Positions 48,001 through 58,439 of a DNA stretch of 64,000 nt are shown in pieces. The DNA is taken from positions 17,981,705-18,045,704 of the forward strand of contig JAMKCF010000013.1 of assembly GCA_023634235.1 (NCBI GenBank), given 5' to 3'. The stretch is from Pisaster brevispinus. Its lineage: Eukaryota > Echinodermata > Asteroidea > Forcipulatida > Asteriidae. Position 1 is the stretch's first letter. Each line of letters begins with the position of its first letter. Under the pieces are notes generated by a model. It was not told where the DNA came from and did no database searches. It worked only from the letters and a program-made list of their open reading frames with translations. Position numbers and translations under genes: made by a program.

Positions 48001-50433
48001 GGTATACATTAGATGACTGCTAAAAATATTATTTTAAAGTTCACCATATTCTTACTTTCCAATATTATTACAAGCAATATTTTATGGAGAAAAACAACAT
48101 AATTTTAACATTTTGAAAAACAACTTTCGTTAAAAATTAGCCTTTTATTGATGCCTTAACGTAAAGAAACACATTATCAAACCTTAACTGGGTCCAATGT
48201 TCCCATACGCCTATCAGAAGTTGTTTTGTTCGGTCATCGTTTTGTGATAGAGAAAAAATGACACCTGTTTAATTAACATGTGGCTGTTCAAACGATATGA
48301 AGTTAGTATGGAGTGTTGTAATACGCGGTATCCTAGGTGTTACGCGCACATCCTAGTAGCTAGATCGAGGCGCACGGTTTAACCCCCGGCTTTCTGGATG
48401 GGGTGAGGCATCGATACAATTCTATGTCCCGAATTGTGCAGGTGTTGAAAAAAGAGAACTTTGATGAGAACAAGGTAGAGACTTGAATCTAAATATTAGC
48501 ATGCAATGCGTACACTTCATGTCTCATGCTGATCTTTGTTCTGGGCCCAATTTCATTAAGCTGCTTAAGCACAATCACTATAGCTAAGAACAAAACAATT
48601 ATGCTTACTAGAACAATGTTACCATGAGCAAAACTACCATGTCACATGTACAATTTGTAACTGGTTACCTGCTCAGGTTGTAGGTGGCTGACACAACCCC
48701 AACCTTACACCCCACCCACCAAAAAAAGTGGAAATCTTTATCGCAATTGTTTTTGTAGGTGATCAAGATTTCTATTTTGGTTGGTGGGGTTGTAGTCAAG
48801 TAAAGTTGCTGGAGACTTACAAAATGTACAGGAAAAAAGGGGTGAAAAGTTGCACAAGAATAACACAATATACAAATACATATTCATGAAAGACAAGCAA
48901 TTCTTTTATAATTAATTTAACATGTGTATCATGAAATGAATGAAGGAATAAAAATTACAAATTTAAATCATCATTTTGTGAATATACATGCACCGCCAAC
49001 AATGAGCATTGACTCTCTGCCAACTCTCATTGAGCAACTTTTAAAAAATAAAAATAAACGAGAGGTGATCGTGCACATATTTTGATAAAAAAATAAACGA
49101 AACGGTTTGCTACAAACTTAACACATTAATTGTTTTTAAATTGGTTTTTAATTGTGGTCTCATTGCGTCTCTGTGCGACACTGAGACTGAAGTCTCGTTG
49201 GGGTCGCCCGTCTTTGGGTCGGATCGCCCGTTAAGCTTTCTAAATCGGGGATTTTGTTAACAAAAAGGTATTCATCAAAAGATTGTTAACAATATTATTT
49301 TGAAGCGCACCATATACTTACCTTGCAATATTATTACCAGAAATAATTTATGGAGAAAAACAACACAATTTTAACTTTTTGAAAACAATTTCGTTAAAAA
49401 TTAACCTTTGAATGATGCTTTTAACGTAAAGAAACACGTTCTCAAACATTCTCAAACATTCTCAAACCTTAACTGGGTCCAAAGTTCACCTACACTTGTA
49501 ATTTTGACTTTTGTATGTCATTAAAAACGGCCGTTTGTGAAACCCTTATCAGAAGTTGTTTTGTTCGGTCATCGTTTTGTGATAGAGAAAAAATGACACC
49601 TGTTTAATTAACATGTGGCTGTTCAAACGATATGAAGTTAGTATGGAGTGTTGTAATACGCGGTATCCTAGGTGTTACGCGCACATCCTAGTAGCTAGAT
49701 CGAGGCGCACGGTTTAACCCCCGGCTTTCTGGATGGGGTGAGGCATCGATACAATTCTATGCCCCGAATTGTGCAGGTGTTGAAAAAAAGAGAACTTTGA
49801 TGAGAACAAGGTAGAGACTTGACTCTAAATATTAGCATGTCTCATGCTGATCTTAGTTCTGGGCCCAATTTCATTAAGCTGCTTAAGCACAATCACTAGC
49901 TAAGAACAAACAAATTATGCTTACTAGAATAATGTTACCATGAGCGAAACTACCATGTCACATGTACAATTTGTGACTGGTAACCTGCTAAGTTGAAAAT
50001 TGTTAAGCAATATTTTCTGCTTAAGCATGAGTTCTACAACTGGGCCCTGATCGGTTTGATATTTTGTAACCCTATCAGTATTATGCAAACAAATTTGTTT
50101 TGTAAATGTCATAAGTAAGAATACACCGTGCCTTGTAGTTGTATATAGACACTATCGTACGAGTACATCATCTAACACGTCATCTAACCTTTTTGGTGTC
50201 GTACTTCCATTTCGTCTGAACACCGCATCGCCATTGATGACTGTTTCGTTACTTCCTCCATTGACTCTCTCCCCAAGGGGGCTTTGCTTATTTTTTCGAA
50301 CAGCTTCTTCTTGCTGGTTCGCTGATGGATTAGTGCACATAAATACATGTTTCAGATTGACCAAGGACGTCGAAATAAGGCAAAGGACGGACGAGCAAAT
50401 TAAAAGTCGTAAAAGCCGGTTCCACCGTAACAT
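40770..50433 (-). CDS. Gene D: alpha-2,8-sialyltransferase-like (ST8Sia, GT29), 8 coding exons, 429 aa
   Basis: Exons in transcript order: 50433-50189, 45421-45377, 44926-44801, 44032-43858, 43152-43040, 42823-42734, 41630-41386 and 41020-40770. All are GT-AG and in phase, total 1290 nt. Start choice: the Met at 50433 gives a short basic tail and an anchor at about residues 6-25 (LLRLLICSSVLCLI...). The in-frame Met at 50508 would add 25 residues. Motif L begins at C209 ([16 protein letters not shown]), with DAGWKSN in place of the usual DVGSKTN. Motif S ends FW..RNLTRFLSTG at 347, followed by HLYGFWPF (362-369), YHYFDN (390-395) and H403-(X4)-E408. Sequons include NLT in exon 4 and NVT near residue 187. 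Intron 1 is about 4.8 kb and filled with partial copies of neighbouring DNA. It is the only complete, intact member of the C-D-E subgroup in the window. Confidence 0.9.
42309..42677. repeat. TACTCG/TACTTG minisatellite, short allele
   Basis: Degenerate units of about 45 bp with words GGTACTTGTACTCGAG and ACTACTCGTGTACTG run to about 369 bp. The counterpart at 56370-56828 is 90 bp longer. It lies in the intron between the motif S and second motif L exons of gene D. Confidence 0.9.
43494..43790. repeat. Local tandem duplication in gene D intron
   Basis: A segment with CTCCGGGAAATTGGGCCCTT or CTCTGGGAAATTGGGCCCTT, TTTCCAGGAACAT and CATAATTGCATTCA..AACCAGGAGTATAAT occurs twice (about 43529-43628 and 43640-43772). 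Gene E has a single copy at about 57724-57822. Confidence 0.8.
45030..45078. repeat. (TTTA)n microsatellite
   Basis: About 12 TTTA/ATTT units in intron 2 of gene D, absent at the matching place in copy C (near 33130). Confidence 0.95.
45513..45551 (+). ncRNA. Hammerhead ribozyme-like motif, all core elements present
   Basis: Reading 5' to 3': stem I strand GCCT; core CTGACGA (fits CUGANGA); unpaired A; stem II GGTCC, loop GGTTT, GGATC (5 bp with one G-T); core GAAA; one-pair stem III G-C; TA as the NUH cleavage position; stem I strand AGGC. Predicted cleavage is after A45547. The extra A at the base of stem II is also present in the copies at 15521 and 34777. Such minimal, short-stem-III hammerheads are known from Penelope-like elements. 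No PLE coding sequence adjoins this copy. It lies in intron 1 of gene D, antisense to it. Confidence 0.65.
47500..49255. repeat. Remnant of a further copy of the upstream block, lacking exon 1
   Basis: 47520-47800 resembles 35130-35440. 48180-48672 resembles 35440-35935, including a truncated foldback element. At about 48672 the sequence jumps to DNA matching 38130-38745 (TAGGTGGCTGACACAACCCC onward), omitting about 2.2 kb that holds exon 1 in the intact blocks. At about 49255 it jumps again to a second, diverged copy of 47985 onward. It lies in intron 1 of gene D. Confidence 0.7.
49859..50050. mobile_element. Foldback/MITE-like element (copy 2)
   Basis: Same terminal GGGCCCAATTTCATTAAG and GGGCCC inverted ends as 35800-35988, with a few internal differences (for example GCTTAAGCATGAGTTC against GCTTAAAGCAGCTC). 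It marks the left edge of duplicated block 2. Confidence 0.7.
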
Positions 50434-50508
50434 TGTTCTAAAACTAGGAGGCACGAAAATCCGTTTCTTTGCGAGACTGTATTGTCTGCATGGATGTGTA
50501 TGGCACAA

Positions 50509-53500
50509 TAGAACGTATGCTCTAATGTCATTTAGTAGGGCGCCCTCGCCTAGAGGTCAGAAGACGGTAGACTGGTCCCCATGTCTGTATTCGCAAGGAT
50601 AAAGAAAGACAGGCACTGGTCTTACAGGCCAAATGATTTCATTGGATGAACTTGGAGTGACGTAAACTTCCAATTTCTGTGTTATGATTGGTCTGCTCCG
50701 AAGCGACGTAGTTTGTCAGCTCATTGACTGTTCTGATCGTCTGCTGTTGCGTGTGCATAATGTTTGTAAGCAATTAAGGTGTGTTATCAACCCCTTGACT
50801 TTCGCTAACAGTAGGGCCTACCATTTTGCAATGACATGCATATCTTATAACCAGCCCAAGCCAGAATAAGATTTTATCCCAAGTGGGAACTAGCGTTGAC
50901 CGCCTGGGTTCGATTACGGCCAGCGCCATGATCAAACATCTGTCGCAGCTACCACATTTCCGTCATCCTGATTGGCCAATAATATCGCTCTCACCCAGTC
51001 AACAAGTACAAACCTAGACTTGGTTCCAAGTCTGCGATCGTGGCTTTTACTCTGTCCGATAGCCAATACATTATTCCCTGAAATAGCGCCCTCTTGTATA
51101 TTAACTCCGTCATTAGCCTACGATCACAGACTTGGGACCATTGTTCAACGGTTTGTACACACCCTATGGCGAATTAGTCCAAAAGTGGACGGAACAATCT
51201 GATTGGTCGGAATTGCAAAAACCTTTGATAACATGAAAATTCAAACAAAACCATCTACGAGATAGGTTGTGAGCTCTTCCATTTAAACTGTAGGGTGCAA
51301 CTGTTATCGCGGAGTAGGAATCATGTATTTTGTCATGTGTTTTTTACTACATTAAGATCTCACTAAACTTATTTATGTATTTTAAAAACTGTCTACGTAC
51401 CAAGGACTATACAAATTTAATATCGAATGAACATAAAGCAACAATTTTAAGCGAGTTCAGCCTGTTTGTTAAAGACGCTGCCAGTAATGTTTTTGCCGTC
51501 TCCTGATTGGCCAGCTCCCTGGCGTACGCTTGATTGTTTACATTTATCTTTGAATACATGAATATACATAAACGCAAGGGGGTCAAGTCTGAGATTGCGA
51601 GTTGGGGCGCGTGATAGTTAATCTGTGGGGCGTTTTTCGTGGCTGATGCAGAGGAATAACTGCGATCTCAGACTTGAAATCAAGTCTAGTACAAACCCTG
51701 ACCGTACACGCGGATCTGATGGAGCGTTTGTCTTTCAGTGCCCATCACAACCATACCGCTTGTACCCCCAGATCGTGACGTGCAAAAGTGGATAAAACAC
51801 GCCCATAATATGCTAAGTAGCCTCATCTTGTCGTGGGGAAAATAAATCTGCAGACGATTCGATTTCGTCTTTTGTTTGTTGGCGACGGTCATGGCTAAAA
51901 ACATGCAACGACGACATAAATTAAGATTAAAATATATCAAGGTTACTTAAGAAAAAGTAGATCTTCAATAACCCGGCTACAAGTCAGGGATTTAAAACTT
52001 ACTACCCAGTTATATTACGTGATAAGATTTATCCCTAACTAGTTTGTCTTCCGGGCATGAACAGTTAATTTCTCATTAGTAACTCGGGCAATTGCAAATT
52101 AATAGACTAAAGAGGGGACAAGATTCTGGTTAGTTTTCCCAATTAACTTTTTGGACAGGGTGGAGGGGGGGGGGCTGTAAGCCACATGTAGGTGGCTGAC
52201 ACAACCCCAACCTTACACCCCCACCCACCAACAAATTGGAAATCTTGATCGCAATTGTTTTTGTAGGTATTAAAATCAAGATTTTTGGGGGGGTTGGTGG
52301 GGTTGTAGTCAAGTAAAGTTGCTGGAAATTTACAAAATGTACAGGAAAAAAGGGGGAAAGTTGCACAAGAATAACACAATATACAAATACAAATTCATGA
52401 AAGAACAGGCAAACAATTCTATTAATTTAATATGTATATCATGAAATGAATGAAGGAATAAAAACTACAAATTTAAATCATCATTTTTTTAATATACACG
52501 CACAACTAACAACGAGCGTTGACTCTCTGCCAACTCTCATTGAGCAACTTTAAGAAAATAAAAAATAAACAAGAGGTGATCGTGCACATAATATTTTGAT
52601 AAACAAATAAACGAAACGGTTGTCATCACTTATGCACTTGACCAAAATGGCAGAAACAAATAATCTGCTACAAACTTAACACGATAATTGTTTTTAAATT
52701 GTTTTTTAATTGTGGTCTCATTGCGTCTCTGTGCGACACTGAGACTGAAGTCTCGTCGGGGTCGCCTGTCTTCGGGTCGGATCGCCCGTTAAGCTTTCTA
52801 AATCGGGGATTTATTCAAACTCGGCCGTAAATCGATGTTCAGTTGATTACGGATTTGGGACACGTTTCTATTATAAGGTGTGGATCGAGGGGTCGTGGGT
52901 CGTACGGGTTGAGGGGGTTTTAGAACAACAAATAAAATATACTGCGGACCTACCCTTGGTCACCAAGACTGCCAAAACATGTCCACACATGTGATAATAA
53001 ATTACAACTCCTAAATACAGGGGGAAACTTCCCTACGAAAGAAAAGGTCCGTTTTAACCATCACCCATTGTCTTTTCCATAGATCGAGATCATTGTCTCA
53101 AACAATAAAAATGAAAAAAAAACATCCAAACAGTCATAGGATGTTTATTACCAGAGACTATACCAAAGCCGTGGGGCATAAATTAAACAACACTTTATCT
53201 TTCGATGGTTAATTACTGCCAGAAAAAAAAAAACGTTTCAAAAGTTTCCAATCTTCATGTGGTTCTGCAATTTAACAGTTTATTTCGTTTTCCAACGCGC
53301 AGCACCGCTTCGCCGATTACATTGCAATTCACTCTCCCCTCTCCTTTTCTTCCAGTTTGGTTTTCTTGTAAAAACTTTTCCAACCCACCGTTTCCTTCCA
53401 AAATTCCAATTTCTTTTGTCACAACATTTCCAAAATCACCAATATTTGATTTTCACTCGACATGGGTGAAAGCTTTGTAACTGACAAAAGCTTTTTTGAA

Positions 53501-54830
53501 CATATTGAGTGCGTTCCGATCCTATTTTTTTTTTCCACGTCCCGAACTTTTTTCTTCTTTAATGCATTAATCAAATACCATCAAACTGTTTTTCGTGGCC
53601 ACAATATGGTCTCATCTCATGACCTGCTTGCACACGGCTATGATTTCACACTTTCCTCTGTAAGGCAAAACAAAGTGACTATATAATCTGACATGTTGAA
53701 TATTATTACAAACTGGAAACTTCAAGAACAACTAGCTTAATAATCAGCGGCCCAGCCTCCTAACAAAAAATACATATTTTATACAAGAAATCGTAGGAGA
53801 AAGAGTAAGTGGGTCAGGTGACTGCATTTTATCAACCTTGTCCCTGTCTTCATTCCAGTTCCCAAAACAATTGAAAACAGTAAAAAAATCTAGCATCGAA
53901 TGTGTCTTTGATGCTATCGACTACATTCGCATTTACAGAAGATCACCTTCATAATCTTCACCTCAACATTCTGTGAAGGCACTCACAATGGTTTCAGCTT
54001 AAACACTGTTTGACTTTGAAATACAGTCTGGCACAGACATCGCTGGAATAAAATACTAGCAATGTTCGCACAAAAATATGATTAATTTTCTTAAAATACA
54101 ATTATGAGGCCTTAAATCAATGACCTATAAAGCCTGCACACATGCAGACAAAATACAAGTTCAAAATGTGTCTAACCACACTTTAGAAAAAAAGTACAAC
54201 AGCGACTCCAATATCTCCAAGTGATGTACAGTCTTACAAAGACTTAAAAGTTACACAGTAATAAGGCAAGACATTTAAATGGACAAAAAGTCTGAGTAAT
54301 GTGACCACCCTTTATACTGGTGTAAAAATATGTAAAAATGCAACTACAATGCGACCTAAAAAAAAAATTTAAAAAAGGATTTTCACTTTTAACAAACATG
54401 GCTACTTAAAATTTCACAATCTAACACTTTCATAATAATGATACTGCACAAGATTCAAGAGTCCAAACTTATTATTAGATCAGACACTTGAACGCTGAGG
54501 GCGCACATGGGTTCCCTAAAACTTGTATACAATTACTCTGGTTCGTCTGTTTTTTAGCAGAATTTCCTGTCGTCTCACCATGGATCTAGCATTTGAGAGC
54601 CTAGTTGAAGACACTGTTTATATCTTGGTACTTAGATTCAGAGAACGTATAGGGAAACGACGAACACACACGCCAGTGCCGTTCTTTAGTATCATGATGC
54701 TGGGCCTAGGTTGTTTATGTGAAGTGAACATACCATGTAAGTATGTATTTAAATCGATGCGTTATAATGTATGCAAGGCCCCATCCAATACAAACAGTTT
54801 AATTTGTATGGGCATTAGCTAATAGTAATA
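50509..54830. other. Intergenic between gene D exon 1 and gene E last exon (within duplicated block 2)
   Basis: Same content as 36448-40769: no gene, two small foldbacks, poly-G runs, and a conserved 3' flank just before the gene E stop codon. Confidence 0.6.
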
Positions 54831-57800
54831 TTAACCGCAGTCTTTGATGTGTAAATGAAGGAGTCCCGAAAGGTGCATCTGGAGTATTATGGCAAACTCC
54901 TCGTTCATCGAATGTATCGAACTCGCCCCGGCGAGGTTGTCGAAGTAGTGATACTTGACTGTGCTCATCGTGTTTGTCCCAGTGTCCATCACTCTGTCTG
55001 GCACCCTGTGGGGGAAGGGCCAGAAGCCGTAGAGGTGTGTCTCTTCGCACATCGTCAGTGCCAGGTTAGTCAGGTAGAAACCTTCAGTTGGTTAGGAGAA
55101 ACGCAGTTTTTTTAGCCAAAATTTATCAACGTGAATATTTATTTGCATTTCATAACTAATTGTGGTTTCGACTTCATTTTGACAGCACTGCGTATACAAA
55201 AACAAATATCCACACCTGCATGGCATAGGACTGTTGTGTACAGTTTGGTTGTAAACAATGTGTAAATCTTCAAAATTCAAAGTTCCCTATTGAGACCTAG
55301 TCAAAAAATATTGCAAATGTCAAATTATCCGGAGTTTCGATTCTTGCGATAGTTTCATACATGCTTTTTGTAACAAGTCAGGAACTTACTGAAGGATACC
55401 GGGTGAAGCTAACGGATTTGCGGTCGACAGAGGGCGCAAAACTTACCTGTTGAAAGAAAACGTGTCAGGTTTCTCTCTTTCCAAAAGTTGTATATGGCGA
55501 GAAAATGGCGCGGATCGGCGACGGCTGCCATGAGGTTTGGGACCTTGTAGAATTCAAGCGTGTGTTTTGCCTTTAGACACACGTCAGTTCCACTAGCAGC
55601 TGAGATGCATGGCAACCACAGGACACCGTAGTATTCGTCAATAGCCTTTGCAAAAGCAGCAGAATCTGTCTTGACTTTCAGACTCTTAAATCTTGGCGGA
55701 AGACCAGAGGAAAGAAAAACACAAACATAATCACTAAGTTTCACGCTTTTCCTGTCTTGTTCGTATCATACACAGCTATTGCAGTTGCAAACACTGGGGT
55801 CTGTCTGCTTTGAGATCTAACAAGCCTTGATTTTGATGCATGTTTTCGCATGGATCAAAGGGGAGTTGGCCCTTCCATCAATCATACCATTATCTTTAGT
55901 TTGAGTATTGTTACAGTCGCTTTATTAAGACAACCTAGATAGGGACCAAGTCAATGCATCACACCTCACCATTTCAGAGGCATCAAAGAAGGTATTGATA
56001 TCACAGCTCATAGAGTCGCGGTTTAACTGTTATTTCCGCCACAATCACTCCGTGGACATGTATACCTGAAGGCATGTAAAGAAATAGTCCATGATCTCGA
56101 GATTTCATTTGTATAATAGATTGTGCGGGAAGGGGGTGTTGTAACGTTGTTAAGAATTCTCCAAACGTCTCCAATGTCTCATCACGTCAGTTTTGACGAT
56201 CTTAAAATGCTTTCCTCCTCTTCTGATTGGGAACTCTGGCAACGTCTTCAGCTCAGCCAGTGTCTGATTACATCAACACACAACTTTGTTGCTTTACAAC
56301 TGAACTGGCACATCCGTCAACCTCTGTCAAATTTGAAGGTTTCATGACTTCATTAAATAACCTGTGTGTAGTACTCGAACTCGGTACTCGTTCTCGGTAC
56401 TCGAGAACTACTCCAGTACCATTTTGATAGTACTCAAACTCAGTACTCAATTACTACTCAACGACCGCTTTGATGGTACTTGTACTCGGTACTCGAGCAC
56501 TACTCGTGTACTGTTTTGATGGTACTTGTACTTGTACTCGAGGACTACTCGTGTACTGTTTTGATGGTACTTGTACTTGTACTCGAGCACTACTCGTGTA
56601 CTGTTTTGATGGTGCTTGTACTTGTACTCGAGGACTACTCGAGGACCGTTTAGATGGTATTAGTACTTGTACTGGAGAACTACTCGTGTACTATTTTGAT
56701 GATGCTTGTACTTATCCGAGTACTACTCGAGTACCCTTTTTTGGTACTTATACTCGTACTCGAGTACAACTGATTGCAGAAGTTGTGATGGTACTCGTAC
56801 TCGTATCCGATTAGTCGTACCCGAGTACATTTTATACCCTATAAATTGCATCCATTTTAAAAATGTGTGCCGTTACCATTTTACCTTTTTGTTGCGATAC
56901 TAGGGTTCATTGTTGTCAGATTGGACTTCCATCCAGCATCAACCGCATGAGGGTGTATTGGTGGGAGATTTGCCCTGATGAGGAACAAACCAAAGTTACA
57001 ATCAAAGCGATGAAATTAATATGATTTTTCGCATTTAATTGTTGGTCATTATTTGGTAAGAACCTACGTTACTTGGAGTTTCAAGTTCAAATCAAAGCGA
57101 TGAAATTAATATGATTTTTCGCATTTAATTATTGGTCATTATTTGGTAAGAACCTACGTTACTTGGAGTTAAAAGTTCAAACTTTCCAGAATCTCAAAAG
57201 ATTCAGGAAAAATCAATCCCATGATTAGAAATAATTACCTGATGACGTAATCCGCCTGGTCGATTTCTTGTCCGCATTTACTGTTAGCGATAATACCACT
57301 GTTACCAACCACACTGCATCTTGGGAACATCCGACCTGAAAGAGGCGAAACCTGCAAGAAAACAATAGGATTTGTTTGGCCCAGCCTTCCAGCCAATAAA
57401 CACACATTTGTCAATCCAGTAAACCGAGGAAGTCTTTGTTCTCCTACTCCTGTTGTTTGGATTTGTTATGTATAGCCACGCCCTCTTTGCTTTTGTGCCG
57501 TGTGCAAACCTTACAGGTAATAATATTATGTTTTGGATATTTGGACTCAAGACTAGCTGTGCCGTTTTTTATGCTGCTACATAAGCACACAAAGTAAGCA
57601 CAAAACGGTTAATTAGTGTAATACGATTACCCAACAAAACACAATGTAATGTATACCGTCTGTGACTGGTCCCCTTCTTTCCTGTGCTCAGCAGGAAAGT
57701 GTTTAGCGACATTGCCTGCATAGGCAGCTCCGGGAAATTGGGCCCTTGGTCGAGATACTTCTTTCCAGGAACATGATAACTATTAATTATCCATAATTGC

Positions 57801-58406
57801 ATTCAACCAACCAGGAGTATAATGGATGTAAAACGAATAACTTTGTGCATACTATCTGGATATTGTCAATGACTTAGCAGTTGCTCAAAGTCGTGTTTGC
57901 GTTTACCTTAGGAACGTCGTTTGTCAAGAACTTCTGTGTAACATTGTAGTAAAGTATCGGATGTTTTTTGCCAGCGTGTATAACGCTGTAACAAAAAGGA
58001 AGGCGGTCCCCATCTCTCGTGTTTCTTTGAGTCAGAATAAAGTCGTCCTGCCCCGTCAGGTTGGTACTTTTTAATAGCTCCTTTCTGAAAATGGGGAAAG
58101 ACCATCATTCTGATGAATACTGGAGATTCGTAATATAATATCTTGTGACGTCATATCGTTCATTTTGCAGAACTTTTGGTGAATGCTCGTCCCTTTTCAC
58201 TAGAGAGGCATTCCTTTTCCCTTCCCCTTCAGACGACGGAGACAAATCACGTCATATGTTAATTATCCATTCTTTCTACAGTCACGTGATGAGTTGAACA
58301 CAAATACAATCAATCAAGATCACTCCTTGAACATCCAATCACCCCAAAAACATACTCAGCTGCAATGAGCTTTTACTTATTCATTTATATAGTTAGTTAG
58401 TGAGTG

Positions 58407-58439
<33 letters not shown>

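Larger units (their letters stand above)
50051..56990. repeat. Segmental duplication, block 2 of 2
   Basis: Near-identical partner of 35990-42840. It carries exon 1 of gene D (50189-50433), the intergenic DNA and the last three exons of gene E. Scattered single-base differences, a T-run and A-run length change and the 90-bp minisatellite difference are the main variation seen. Confidence 0.9.
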
